Source of the DNA: JAMCRM01 sp035561075
Lineage (GTDB): Bacteria; Acidobacteriota; Terriglobia; Bryobacterales; Bryobacteraceae
NCBI GenBank assembly: GCA_035561075.1
Contig: DATMYF010000110.1
Span: 53,660-117,659, forward strand
Direction of reading: 5' to 3'
DNA: 64,000 bases
This document shows, piece by piece, positions 44,743-53,808 of this stretch (its first letter is position 1; each line of letters begins with the position of its first letter). The translations under genes and the position numbers were made by a program. The notes beneath the pieces are model-generated. The model worked only from the letters and a program-made list of their open reading frames with translations, searched no databases and was not told where the DNA came from.

Positions 44743-45096
44743 CTATTTCTTGGCGGGAGCCGGAGGTGCCGGCGCCTCTTCCACCTTCACGAACTCAAAG
44801 AGGCCGGCTCCGGACATGGCGATCAGGTCATAAGGAGGATCCGCGATCTTCTCGACCCTGAGGTCGCCGTTAACACCTGTGGGGCTCTCATATTGAACCT
44901 CGCCCTGCTGCTGTAACTGGAGTCGTGTATCGCGCAGTGGCTTATTCTGATCGTCAACCACCCGGAACTCGATCCAATGCTTCTTGCACGGCAAGACACG
45001 TGGCGGCGGGCCACCCGGCTCGGCCATCCGGTGCCGGCCTATCTCGAACTCCCGCGCGGTAACGCCTGAGCCGCCCGTCCGCTCGCTATCGCCCAC
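44743..45096 (-). CDS. Small carboxypeptidase-regulatory-like domain protein
   Basis: 117 aa. After a polar N-terminus comes 'PCKKHWIEFRVVDDQNKPLRDTRLQLQ' in pattern, then 'SPTGVNGDLRVEKI' and a C-terminal Pro/Ala/Lys tail. This 'W-I-E-h-x-V-h-D-x-x-x-x-P' beta-sandwich is common in small proteins or extensions beside LysM and PAAR-type effectors of type VI secretion loci. The start overlaps the previous gene by 11 bases; an internal ATG at 45027 is an alternative. Confidence 0.6.
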   Translation of the reverse strand: MGDSERTGGSGVTAREFEIGRHRMAEPGGPPPRVLPCKKHWIEFRVVDDQNKPLRDTRLQLQQQGEVQYESPTGVNGDLRVEKIADPPYDLIAMSGAGLFEFVKVEEAPAPPAPAKK

Positions 45097-45445
45097 CGGC
45101 AGCCTCCGTGGAGGCCAGATGGGTGGCGCACGCCTGTTCGAGCGCGGCGAGGCGCGCCGCTGGACGATCGAGCCCCGCGTCCTTCAGGACCCGGACCGCC
45201 CAGGGCAGGCGCCCGGGAAAATCCAGCCCCAGCACGAAGACGAGGTGGACGTATCTGCGCAGATCATGGTCGCCCTGGAAACCGTTCGCACGGGCCTCCC
45301 TGACGGCGTCGCGAACCAGCCCATACAGGCCGGCCGCCTGCGCCCGCGCGCGCTCCGGATAGCAGCCTTCGAGCGACTGCACAATCCATCGGCACAGCGC
45401 CGCTTCCCGGAAGGCTCCCATCTGTTCGTCGCGGATCACCAGCAT
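45086..45445 (-). CDS. Conserved 119-aa helical protein heading the effector-like cassette
   Basis: It starts 'MLVIRDEQMGAFREAAL', then helices with 'AREARANGFQGDHDLRRYVHLVFVLGLDF' in pattern and 'PWAVRVLKDAG'. Short proteins with this opening and the 'G-h-x-x-x-x-D-h-x-x-h-h-x-h-h-F-x-h-G-x-D-F' core are, to my knowledge, found beside large LysM or PAAR-like proteins in type VI secretion-associated loci, probably as adaptors or chaperones. It follows the esterase gene stop by 21 bases and overlaps the next gene by 11. Confidence 0.55.
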   Translation of the reverse strand: MLVIRDEQMGAFREAALCRWIVQSLEGCYPERARAQAAGLYGLVRDAVREARANGFQGDHDLRRYVHLVFVLGLDFPGRLPWAVRVLKDAGLDRPAARLAALEQACATHLASTEAAGGR

Positions 45446-45466
45446 TGATCTCGCCTGAATTGTACA

Positions 45467-47587
45467 TCAGCGCACCGGAACTGTAAATTCCTGGTAGAAC
45501 ACGGCCGCGCGGTCTTCCGGCCTGCGTTCCCGCACCTGTATTGCGCCCGCCCCGTAGACCTTCCGGACCTCCCCGGCAGCAAGCTGCTCACCCATTGGAT
45601 CGACCGCATTTACTACCCACACCGGCCGCGGCGCAAGAGACCCGGCAAGCAGCGGCAGATCGTAATGCCTCAGCGCGCCCACCACTACCTGCTCGAAAAC
45701 GTTCCGATGGAAGCGTCTGCTCGCGACAGCCTCGTAGGACACCAGCATCTCCTCGAGCACAAGCCCCCTGATCCGCGCGTCCAGCACAGCCGTGTGGAGG
45801 GCCGGCGGGGCTCCGCCACCCTTGCCGAAGCAGTACACCCGCGTGGGGTCGATATCCGGCCTCGCCATCAGCACGTCAATGGCGCGCGAGACGTCCCGCG
45901 CCCGCAGTCCGACCAGCGGCTTGCCGATCAGCAGTGCCGTCATGCCGCTCTCCCAGTCCCCAAAGTACCGGGACCAGGCGCTTCGCGACTCATTAACCGC
46001 CCGGGTCTCCCCGAAATCGCGCGCATCTATCGAGAGCACCGTCATCCCGGCCTTTACGAACTGCTCGGCATCCGCGTCCGCAGCCGCCTTACCCTTCCCG
46101 TCCACATAGACCACCGCGGGACGCTTCCCCGCTCCCTGAGGAACGTACAGCAGCGACGGAATCACAATCCCCGGCTCGCTCTCGTAAGTGAGCTTCTCGA
46201 TACGATAGCCCGCGCGCTCGATAGTGCCATACTGCCGGACCCGCGCGGCGCCGTTCACGGTCGTGTAGCCGATGAGCTTCCGGACGGTGGCCGCCAGGTC
46301 GCCCGGCTGCCGTTTGGCGATGGCCTCCCGGCTGCGCTTCTGGTTCAGGGTGAAGACGGTTTCGCCGCCAAGGGAGGTCACTACCTGTCCGGTCGGGGTG
46401 CACTGCAATTCCCGGTAGGTGGCCTGTTGGATCTCGGGCTCGGGCTCGTTGTCCTCCGCCCCCTTCAGCCAGCGTGCCAGCCAGTTGTAGGCCGCCAGGC
46501 GCCGCGGCTTGGTGTAGCCGTGGCCGTCGTCGGCCTCCACCATCGCGATTTTATCCGCCGCACCCACGCGCTCGTAAATCGACTTTGATTCGTCGAACGT
46601 ATCCCGCGCGCCCGAGATCGGGAAGAAATCGCGGATCGCCGAGAGCACCAGAAACGGCTTGGGCGCAAATCCGTAGATAAAATCCGGGTAGTCGAGCCCG
46701 CGTGCGATGAAAGGCGGCATGTTCTGCTCGGCGTCCTGCGGTCCGATGGTATCCAGCATCATGCGCCAGGAGTTTGTGTAGCAGGAGGGTGCGGCCACCT
46801 TGATTCGGTCATCGAGCGCCGAAAGATATGTCGTGAGGGTGCCCCCGCCGGAATTGCCCGCGCAGCCAACGCGCTTCGGGTCCACCTCTTTCCGGGAGAG
46901 CAGGTAATCGAGCGCCCGGATGCCGTCCCAAATGGTGTAGCGCGCCAGGCTGTCGCCGGCGAGCAGCATCTGAATGCCGAAAATCGTGTGCTCGGTCGTA
47001 GACGCGGCGGCTTTCGAATCGCCCAGGTCCTCGTCCCACAACTGCACCCGCTCGCCCTGCCCCTGCGGGTCCCAGGTGAGCGCCACGAAGCCCTTCTTCG
47101 CCAGCGACCCAAGCATCTGCTGCCAGGTGTCGTGCGCCTTGGCGCCCGCTTCGTGGCCCAGAGGGTAGAGCACCGCCGGGTACGGAGGCGTTCCCCGCTT
47201 CGGGATGTACAGGTTGGCTGTGACGTAGAACTTCGGCTGGCTCTCGAAGACGATCTTCTCAATGGTGTAGTCGCCGCGGTCGAGCGTCCCAACCGTGCGC
47301 GCGTTGAGCGGGGTGCGTTCGGGGAAGCCGCCGAGATCCCGGACAATGGTTTCCCGGATATAGGCACGGCGCTGGGCCAGTTGTTCCGGAGTTCGGATGG
47401 CGGCGATCGCCCGTCGACGCGCCTCCAGCAGTTCGTAAGCCTGCCGCCGCAGGTGTTTCGGGACCGTTTGCCGGATCTCGCGAAACTCGCTCAGTCCGGT
47501 AGCGAAGTCGAGCTTTCCGGAATCCTGGGCGGAAATGCCCGCAACCGCGAGGCTCAGGCAACAGAAGGCGCGCAGAATCGATTTCAT
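45467..47587 (-). CDS. Secreted tandem alpha/beta hydrolase (acetylxylan esterase-like), second domain degenerate
   Basis: 706 aa with a signal peptide (residues 1-20). The first hydrolase domain (about 85-375) has the nucleophile elbow 'CAGNSGGGT' (S246) and 'DDGHGY' with His356. The second (about 440-690) has the equivalent elbow 'CFGKGGGAP', with Gly590 where serine is expected, so it is probably inactive or structural. The layout fits bacterial acetylxylan-esterase or related carbohydrate esterases; substrate is inferred only. It may be transcribed together with the downstream effector-like cassette (21-bp gap). Confidence 0.75.
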   Translation of the reverse strand: MKSILRAFCCLSLAVAGISAQDSGKLDFATGLSEFREIRQTVPKHLRRQAYELLEARRRAIAAIRTPEQLAQRRAYIRETIVRDLGGFPERTPLNARTVGTLDRGDYTIEKIVFESQPKFYVTANLYIPKRGTPPYPAVLYPLGHEAGAKAHDTWQQMLGSLAKKGFVALTWDPQGQGERVQLWDEDLGDSKAAASTTEHTIFGIQMLLAGDSLARYTIWDGIRALDYLLSRKEVDPKRVGCAGNSGGGTLTTYLSALDDRIKVAAPSCYTNSWRMMLDTIGPQDAEQNMPPFIARGLDYPDFIYGFAPKPFLVLSAIRDFFPISGARDTFDESKSIYERVGAADKIAMVEADDGHGYTKPRRLAAYNWLARWLKGAEDNEPEPEIQQATYRELQCTPTGQVVTSLGGETVFTLNQKRSREAIAKRQPGDLAATVRKLIGYTTVNGAARVRQYGTIERAGYRIEKLTYESEPGIVIPSLLYVPQGAGKRPAVVYVDGKGKAAADADAEQFVKAGMTVLSIDARDFGETRAVNESRSAWSRYFGDWESGMTALLIGKPLVGLRARDVSRAIDVLMARPDIDPTRVYCFGKGGGAPPALHTAVLDARIRGLVLEEMLVSYEAVASRRFHRNVFEQVVVGALRHYDLPLLAGSLAPRPVWVVNAVDPMGEQLAAGEVRKVYGAGAIQVRERRPEDRAAVFYQEFTVPVR

Positions 47588-47640
47588 GTCCGGTTTCCTG
47601 GTCCAGAATACATGGCGCGCACTCGGATTACCATAGGCCT

Positions 47641-50085
47641 ATGCATCGCTCCCCCCTCACTGCCGCTGTGTGCATCCTTCTTCTGGCTTCCCTCGCAGTG
47701 GCCGAACAGATGCCACGGCATCACGTCGAGACGATCGCCTCCGCCCGGCATGAGTTCACTGTCCGGCTGGCCGGCACGGCGGATGGGGAGACCACTCGCG
47801 ACCCCATCGTCTACAGGGCCTGGAACCAGGGCTTCGAGCCTATGCGGTCCGTGCGGCTCGAGAACACCGGCGCGACCGACATAGTGAACCCCTGGGTCCT
47901 GGTGAACGGCAGGCGCAACTGGCGCACTACCAAAGACATCGCCGAGGATGCCCTGCGCTCCTATGGCGATCCCGCCGCCATGTCCGAGGCCGAAAAGGCC
48001 CGTGCCATCTGGGATTTCCAGCGACACCACCGCTTCCACGCCACCACCGGCGACCTGGAAGTCCGGGACCCTGTCAAAATGTTCAACGTCTACGGCTATT
48101 CGCTGTGCGGCGATAACGCCATGGTGCTGGCGGACCTCTGGCGTTCCGTGGGGCTCAAAACGCGGCGCGGCTTCCCGATGGGCCACTGCGTCGCGGAGGT
48201 CTGGTATGACGGCGGCTGGCACATGCTCGATGCAGACGGCTCGGTCGTGTTCCTCGACCGCGATAACCGCAGCATCATGGCCGAGAAGAAGGTGGCCGCC
48301 GACCATGATCTGGCCAAGAGGTCGTATTCCGGGGATGTCCTGCCGGCGCTCTACACCTACGACGGCGGCCACGGCGGCGACTTCCCCTCCCACGCCTCCC
48401 ATACGATGGCGCTGACGCTCCGGCCGGGCGAGGCCATCGAGTGGCGCTGGGAGAATCGCGGAAAGCACCATCACAGCACCCTGCCCTCGCTCTTCACTCT
48501 CGATGCGACGGAACTCTCCCGTTGGGGCGAAAAAGCCTGGGCGACCCTCCGCAACGGCATCTGGAGCTACCGCCCGGACCTCAGAAAGCCCGCCGGCGAG
48601 CGTGGCGCCGAGGCCGTCAACATCCATTGGAGCGCTAACCACCGCGTGCCGGCCGCCTCCGCGGCGAACCCGTCGCAACCGGCCAGCCTGACATGGAAGA
48701 TCGAGGCGCCCTACGTCGTGGTTGGAGGCAGCCTGAGCGCCCGCGGTCGCGGCGTGGTCTTCAGCCTCTCCCGCGACGGCAAAACCTGGGTGGAGACGGC
48801 CCGCCTCGATGCCGGCGAAATCCGCCAGAGCCTGGACAGCCACTTCCCCAGCGCGGGTCCGGCGGTCTACCGGTACTTCCTCCGCGCGGAGTGGACCGGA
48901 GGCGGCAGCGGCGTCGAGACCATCGCCATCGAGAATGACCTCCAGATGGCCCCGCTCAGCCTCCCCGCCCTGAGTCTGGGGGAGAACCGCATTTCTTACA
49001 CCGATGAGACCGTGGGGGAGCGCAGCGCGCGACTCACCTTCGATTGGGTGGAGAACACTACCGCGCGCCTGCCCGGAGCTCCCGCCCGGCCTGTCGAACC
49101 GGCCGATGGCGCCGCAGTCGAGGGCACCAGCTTTACGCTCACGTGGCCCGCGGAAGACGAAGCGGCCGACTATCATTTCCAGTTGAGCGAAGATCCCAGG
49201 TTCCCGTGGGCTCTCTCCCCCGCCTTCGACACCATGGTTTCCGATACACCATCGAAGGGCAAGCCGCAATTCATCATACCGGGCACCGGTCTACTGAACC
49301 CTGGGGAGCGATACTACTGGCGCGTGCGGGCCAAGTCCGCCGCGGGCGTCTGGGGAGCGTGGAGCAAGACCTGGAGCTTCGTCCCCCAGGCCCCGGGAGT
49401 GCCGCTCAACGTGCGCCTGGAGGAAAGCGCCCCGAACGTCTACAGGCTCCGCTGGGATGCCAACCCGGCTGGCCGCAAACCCGCTTCCTACAGGGTCTAC
49501 GCCAGCGACGAAAAGGGCTTCACGGCCAACGACAAGCCGTACGGCACGGGCACAGGGAACCAGAAAAGCAGGGGTCTCTTTCCCGGGGAGAAATCCCGCG
49601 TGTTCCCGGCGAACCTGCTGTCCGAAACCGGCGAGACCAGCCTGCCGCTGGAACCGCGCCACGCCTTCTATCGAGTGGTCTCCATCGACGCCAAGGGGAA
49701 TCGCAGCGGATCGTCAGCCTATGCCTCGGCGCCGCGGCCGTTCATCTACTCCAAGCCGCCCCTCGAACTCCGGACCGGCGCGCCTTTCCAATACCAGGTA
49801 AGAACCATCGCTTCCATCGGCGATCTCACCTTCCGCGACTTCGGTCCGGGACAATCCTACCAGTCCGCCTACTGGGACGCGGACCAGCCCCGGTACTCGC
49901 TCGAGCTCGAACTGCCCCGTTGCGGCAACTTCGATCCCAAGTGGCTGCGAATCGACTCCCAGACAGGGCTTCTGAGCGGCACCCCGGGGCCGGAGGACGC
50001 CGGCGAATACCAGGTGAACGTCCGGGTTGATATCCCGCGCGCCGGCAGCTACATCCAGAGCTTCCCGCTACGTGTCACCAGGTAG
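47641..50085 (+). CDS. Secreted transglutaminase-like protein with fibronectin/Ig-like domains
   Basis: 814 aa with a signal peptide (about residues 1-21). The transglutaminase/cysteine-protease core is at about 150-210: Cys in 'YSLCGDNAMVL', His in 'GHCVAEVWYDGGW' and Asp in 'HMLDAD'. It is followed by beta-rich domains: about 340-430, an FN3-like domain with 'GERYYWRVRAKSAAGVWGAWS' (about 560), another with 'YRLRWDANPAGRKPASYRVYA', and a putative Ig-like C-terminus ('WLRIDSQTGLLSGTPGPEDAG'). It is likely a cell-surface or secreted protein-modifying enzyme, or a glycan-binding scaffold. Single gene. Confidence 0.75.
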   Translation: MHRSPLTAAVCILLLASLAVAEQMPRHHVETIASARHEFTVRLAGTADGETTRDPIVYRAWNQGFEPMRSVRLENTGATDIVNPWVLVNGRRNWRTTKDIAEDALRSYGDPAAMSEAEKARAIWDFQRHHRFHATTGDLEVRDPVKMFNVYGYSLCGDNAMVLADLWRSVGLKTRRGFPMGHCVAEVWYDGGWHMLDADGSVVFLDRDNRSIMAEKKVAADHDLAKRSYSGDVLPALYTYDGGHGGDFPSHASHTMALTLRPGEAIEWRWENRGKHHHSTLPSLFTLDATELSRWGEKAWATLRNGIWSYRPDLRKPAGERGAEAVNIHWSANHRVPAASAANPSQPASLTWKIEAPYVVVGGSLSARGRGVVFSLSRDGKTWVETARLDAGEIRQSLDSHFPSAGPAVYRYFLRAEWTGGGSGVETIAIENDLQMAPLSLPALSLGENRISYTDETVGERSARLTFDWVENTTARLPGAPARPVEPADGAAVEGTSFTLTWPAEDEAADYHFQLSEDPRFPWALSPAFDTMVSDTPSKGKPQFIIPGTGLLNPGERYYWRVRAKSAAGVWGAWSKTWSFVPQAPGVPLNVRLEESAPNVYRLRWDANPAGRKPASYRVYASDEKGFTANDKPYGTGTGNQKSRGLFPGEKSRVFPANLLSETGETSLPLEPRHAFYRVVSIDAKGNRSGSSAYASAPRPFIYSKPPLELRTGAPFQYQVRTIASIGDLTFRDFGPGQSYQSAYWDADQPRYSLELELPRCGNFDPKWLRIDSQTGLLSGTPGPEDAGEYQVNVRVDIPRAGSYIQSFPLRVTR

Positions 50086-50135
50086 GGCTTGGTGCGCTTT
50101 CGCCCCCTGGGCCGCGGCGTGCTTTCACTCACCGC

Positions 50136-50684
50136 ATGGCACAAACCGTTGTAGGGCTATTCGATGAACGGGAACAGGCCGAAAGAGGCGTTTCGGACCT
50201 GCTGGCTGCAGGCTTCTCGCGCGAGGTTATCAGCATTGTGACAGGCGACCGGCGCACCGCCGCGGACACACCCAAAATCGGGCCGCTCGAGCACACCGAA
50301 GCGGGGATGGAGGCCGGGCGCGACGCTGCCGTAGGCGGCATCGCGGGATTGGTGGTTGGGATGGTAGCCCTCGCGATACCGGGTATCGGGCCGCTGATCG
50401 CGGCTGGACCGATCGCGGCGGCTATTGGCGGCGCAACCATCGGGGCCGCGGCCGGGGGGCTCGTGGGGGCGCTGCGGGACCACGGGGTTTCCGACGAAGA
50501 GGCCGAGTTCTACGCTGAGGGCCTTCGTCGCGGCGGTACCATCGTGGCGGTCGACACGGAGGACCGGGAGAACGACGCTTCGTCAATCATGAAGCGGGCC
50601 GGTGCTGCCGATATCGTTGAACGCGTGGAAGAGTGGCGCGCGGCCGGCTGGACAGGCGGCCTTCGGACGCGCCGCGCGGGATAG
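50136..50684 (+). CDS. General-stress-type protein with glycine zipper
   Basis: 182 aa. The N-terminal domain ('VGLFDEREQAERGVSDLLAAGFSREVISIVTGD') is the general stress protein 17M-like fold, followed by a Gly/Ala-rich membrane-like zipper (about 65-115; 'GGIAGLVVGMVALAIPGIGP') and a C-terminal region 'GGTIVAVDTED' with a final amphipathic helix. Such proteins rise under osmotic or envelope stress; the mechanism is unknown. Single gene followed by a strong hairpin. Confidence 0.75.
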   Translation: MAQTVVGLFDEREQAERGVSDLLAAGFSREVISIVTGDRRTAADTPKIGPLEHTEAGMEAGRDAAVGGIAGLVVGMVALAIPGIGPLIAAGPIAAAIGGATIGAAAGGLVGALRDHGVSDEEAEFYAEGLRRGGTIVAVDTEDRENDASSIMKRAGAADIVERVEEWRAAGWTGGLRTRRAG

Positions 50685-50692
50685 ACAGACCA

Positions 50693-50726
50693 GCAGGCGG
50701 CCGGAATGATACTCCCGGCCGCCTGC
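50693..50726. terminator. Perfect 12-bp hairpin between convergent genes
   Basis: GCAGGCGGCCGG (50693-50704) pairs exactly with CCGGCCGCCTGC (50715-50726) around a 10-base loop, placed between the stress-protein stop and the GH20 stop. There is no T tract, so it may be a bidirectional, partly Rho-dependent or 3'-protective hairpin. Confidence 0.6.
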
Positions 50727-50735
50727 CCGATCGCC

Positions 50736-52790
50736 TTAGCGCTTGGGACGCAGGGCGTCTACCGAGGGGAACGGTTCGCCCTTCTTGTGCTCCCTGAGGA
50801 TCTGGGGTACCCGCGCCTGCATGGCGCGCCAGTACTCACACTCCGCATCCCACCGCGAGAGCGCCGTTCCGAGCCGATAGGAGGTGCTCTCCTCAAGCCA
50901 CGCCGCGCGGTAGATTTCGCGCAGGCCTGTAATGGTGTCCATGAGGTCGGCCAGCATGCTGTGGTCCTGGGTCGCGATCTGGGTGCTGAGATACAGGCCC
51001 TGCAGTTCGGGGCTCGGATTGGCTTTCAACTCCCGGAAATACCGGGCCCATTCGACGGCGTAGAGGTTCTTCATCCCCAGGTAGTCGAACATCCGGGCAC
51101 CCAGCAGCAGGCTGTTGAGGGTCGTGCGGTCGCCACCCTTCTTCAACGCTCGCATCAGGAGCTCCTGCGCGCTCTCGGCCAGCAGCCGGGCCTTGCGCAA
51201 CTCCGCCTGGTTCTTCTCGAGACGGGCCAGGGTGGCAGGTTCGAGCGGATCCGCCCAGAAGCGGTGAATCGTGGGCCCCCGGAGCACCGTGGAGAAGATC
51301 TCCTCGGCGTCCGACAGCTCCGATAAGGCCGGCGCCACTTCCGCGGCTACCGCGGCGGGGTACATCAGGCGCGCGTACTCGTCGAAGTACGTCGCTCTGT
51401 CGATTGGCCCGGCCTGCCACCCGGCTACAGCGCCCAGTGCCAGCCCCGGCCACGACATCCGGTAAATCGTCTGGGCGCTGTCCGCCCAACCGGTGTTCAG
51501 AATCCCAAGGGTGTTGTACTTCTTGCCGGTGGCGACAAGCCCGTTGATGTTTTTGAAGGTCCGGTTATAGTGCGGGAAGACCTCATTCCAGTTCCATACC
51601 CCTGGCGCCACTACCTGGGGAACGTTCATCTTCGCCAGCGGCTCGACATAAGGGGTGAAATCGGCGCGGTCGTCGTAGGTCCATGGCACCGCGATGGTGC
51701 CCTTGGGCAGTTCACCGATCAGTTCGGGACGCTTCGAGAAAATCCGCGCGCCGCTGAGCATATCCGCCCAGAACATCAGGCGCTTGTTATATTTCTGCGC
51801 CCGCCCGGCTACGTGCCGAAGCACGTCCATGTAGATCCTGAAAGGATCCGAGCCTTCCTTCGCCCCGATCTTGCCCAGGGCCCAGGGCTCGTCAAAACCC
51901 ACGTGGTACCACGGGCTCGGGAACAGCTTGGCGGTCTGCTCCACCAGCCCGTCCAGCACGCCCAGGATGGCCGGGTTCCGCGGATCGAACTCCCCGCCGT
52001 AGCGCGGCAGTGCGAGATCAGCGAAGCGCTCCACCCGGAAGATGTCGTGGATGTGGCCATAAAGTTCCAGACAGGGGACCACGTCCACGTGCCGCTCGCG
52101 AGCATAATCGATGATGCGCCGGATCTCATCGCGCGTGTACCGGCCTTCCGGATTCACCAGTTCGTAACCGTCGAGCTCGATCGTGGCTTCCGAATAGAAG
52201 TAGTACTGGTTCGCCTTGAAGCGCGCCAGCAGGTCAATCTGACGTTCAATCTCCTGCACCTTGAGCAACTGTCCGTGGCCGAGGTCCATCATGAACCCGC
52301 GATACGCAAGGGACGGCCAGTCGCGGATCGTCGCGGAGGGTAGCGCGGCATCCTGGCCCAAACCCTCCACCATCTGGAGCATGGTCTGGACGCCGTAGTA
52401 GAGACCCGCGGAAGATCGTGCGCGAATTTCAGCCCCTTCCGGCGTGACCTTCAGGGAGTAGGACTCGCGCGAATCCGGTCCGGGCCGCTCGTCAACCCCT
52501 GGCAGGGCCGCAGCTTCTCCGGTCCGATAGAGGACGATAGCCTTTCCGGATCCCGCCGCATCCTCGATGGGTACCCGGGTCTGGCCGGCCGTGGATAAGC
52601 CGGAGCTCAACTGCTGTGCCGCAAAGCGGTCCTCGGCGGCCGGCGCGGTGCCAAAACGGATCGACAGTCCATTCAGAGGAAGCGAGCCGTTCTGATAGAC
52701 GGCCTCCTGGGGGCGTGGCAGTAAAGCATTGTGACCGGCGCCCCATGCCGGCAGCAGGGCGAAGGTCAGCAAGGCGAAAGTTTGCTTCAT
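50736..52790 (-). CDS. Secreted family 20 glycoside hydrolase (beta-N-acetylhexosaminidase-like)
   Basis: 684 aa with a signal peptide ('KQTFALLTFALLPAWGAG'). The GH20b-like N-domain (about 25-150) includes 'ESYSLKVTPEGAEIRARSSAGLYYGVQTMLQ'; the catalytic TIM barrel follows, with 'YRGFMMDLGHGQLL' and the catalytic pair D300-E301 in 'HVGFDEPW' (family motif H-x-G-x-D-E). A C-terminal helical region of about 170 aa is extra. It probably removes terminal GlcNAc or GalNAc from glycans. ATG 52790 begins the signal peptide; a CATAAT box stands 9 bases upstream. Confidence 0.85.
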   Translation of the reverse strand: MKQTFALLTFALLPAWGAGHNALLPRPQEAVYQNGSLPLNGLSIRFGTAPAAEDRFAAQQLSSGLSTAGQTRVPIEDAAGSGKAIVLYRTGEAAALPGVDERPGPDSRESYSLKVTPEGAEIRARSSAGLYYGVQTMLQMVEGLGQDAALPSATIRDWPSLAYRGFMMDLGHGQLLKVQEIERQIDLLARFKANQYYFYSEATIELDGYELVNPEGRYTRDEIRRIIDYARERHVDVVPCLELYGHIHDIFRVERFADLALPRYGGEFDPRNPAILGVLDGLVEQTAKLFPSPWYHVGFDEPWALGKIGAKEGSDPFRIYMDVLRHVAGRAQKYNKRLMFWADMLSGARIFSKRPELIGELPKGTIAVPWTYDDRADFTPYVEPLAKMNVPQVVAPGVWNWNEVFPHYNRTFKNINGLVATGKKYNTLGILNTGWADSAQTIYRMSWPGLALGAVAGWQAGPIDRATYFDEYARLMYPAAVAAEVAPALSELSDAEEIFSTVLRGPTIHRFWADPLEPATLARLEKNQAELRKARLLAESAQELLMRALKKGGDRTTLNSLLLGARMFDYLGMKNLYAVEWARYFRELKANPSPELQGLYLSTQIATQDHSMLADLMDTITGLREIYRAAWLEESTSYRLGTALSRWDAECEYWRAMQARVPQILREHKKGEPFPSVDALRPKR

Positions 52791-52799
52791 AAAACATCT

Positions 52800-52805
52800 A
52801 TTATG
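52800..52805 (-). promoter_or_regulatory. -10-like element CATAAT before the GH20 gene
   Basis: On the minus strand, CATAAT ends 9 bases before the ATG at 52790, the same spacing as the boxes at 11238 and 15413. No Shine-Dalgarno lies between. Confidence 0.35.
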
Positions 52806-52914
52806 CACCGACGCGAGGAGCGGCGGATAAGGCGTTTGCACCGCGCAAAGAAAGGGGGCATCCACGGAGGTCGGGATCGGAGTCGCGCGCTCGTTGTGCA
52901 ACAAGAGGGTCCTG

Positions 52915-53060
52915 GTACGGCTCTTGCATCCGACGGAATTTTGCCCTTACGGAGGTACTGGGGACGCACGCGCTTATCAAATAGTACCGATGTTACTTTC
53001 GTACTAAGTGTTTTCACCAGGTCCTAAAGTACTGGTATGTGTTTAGTATCTGCGTGGTAC
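52915..53060. promoter_or_regulatory. Cluster of GTAC words upstream of the PEP-CTERM gene
   Basis: The 323-bp gap 52791-53113 has no gene. Six GTAC words occur at 52915, 52955, 52984, 53001, 53029 and 53057. Two are in an inverted repeat AGTAC-N13-GTACT (52983-53005), and ACCAG-N11-CTGGT spans 53016-53036. These may be regulator sites for the downstream exported protein. Confidence 0.35.
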
Positions 53061-53113
53061 CGCTTTGCTTCCAATTACCTATGCATCACTTACACGGGGG
53101 CCTATCATTAGGC

Positions 53114-53779
53114 ATGCGTTTACATCACTATCTGCTGGCTGGGCTCTTGATCTTCGGAGCGATGTCCTTGTCAGCTTCCACGATCGACCAAACTCTCGGG
53201 GGCACAAGCTGCGCTCCGGCTGGCCTCTGCACCAGTGTGGCGGGTGCGACCACCATCAGCTTCGACACCTTGCTTGGTCAAACCTCCTCATATTCAGACG
53301 GCTTCGCGACCTACACATGGGGCGGAGCAGGGTCTCCTTTTGTACAGGGATCCGTCAACAGCCAGTACGCGGCACCGCCCAGCGACTCGACAACTTACCT
53401 GACGGTCGGTTCGCCGGGACGGCCAAGCACGGTGACGATTTCCTTCCTGCACGCGATCAGCTACTTTGGTTTCTACATGGGCAGCCCGGATACGTATAAC
53501 AGCGCGGTATTCACGTTCTCGGGCGACGGTGGGAGCCAGACGATCGCCGGCACGAGTCTCCTTAACCCGGCGAACGGCAATCAGGCTAGTGGAAACTACC
53601 TGAACTTCTCCAGCGCCGCTGGATTCTCAGAGGTCCAAATCAGGTCAACCGAGGCCGCCTTCGAGACCGACAATCATGCCTACCTGGCGGCGGCTCCAAC
53701 TCCGGAACCCGGCACGCTGGTCATTCTCGGGGCAGGGCTGGTCGCGCTGGGCCTGTTGCGCCGGCGGGTCAGCGCCTAG
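53114..53779 (+). CDS. PEP-CTERM sorted exported protein
   Basis: 221 aa. Signal peptide (about 1-21, 'LLAGLLIFGAMSLSAS'), a beta-rich, Ser/Thr/Gly-rich body of about 165 aa without a recognised enzyme motif, and a C-terminal PEP-CTERM tail: 'PEPGT', a hydrophobic helix ('LVILGAGLVALGLL') and 'RRR'. The tail directs processing by exosortase, and such proteins are tied to exopolysaccharide or floc formation. No exosortase gene is in the window. Start 53114 is chosen because it begins the signal peptide. Confidence 0.85.
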   Translation: MRLHHYLLAGLLIFGAMSLSASTIDQTLGGTSCAPAGLCTSVAGATTISFDTLLGQTSSYSDGFATYTWGGAGSPFVQGSVNSQYAAPPSDSTTYLTVGSPGRPSTVTISFLHAISYFGFYMGSPDTYNSAVFTFSGDGGSQTIAGTSLLNPANGNQASGNYLNFSSAAGFSEVQIRSTEAAFETDNHAYLAAAPTPEPGTLVILGAGLVALGLLRRRVSA

Positions 53780-53808
53780 GCGCATCATCCGCTCAAACTC
53801 CAGCAGGG

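Noticed and set aside
47584..49269. A 561-codon minus-strand frame opposite the transglutaminase-like gene
   Set aside because: The plus strand has a signal peptide, catalytic motifs and FN3 domains; the minus frame has none.
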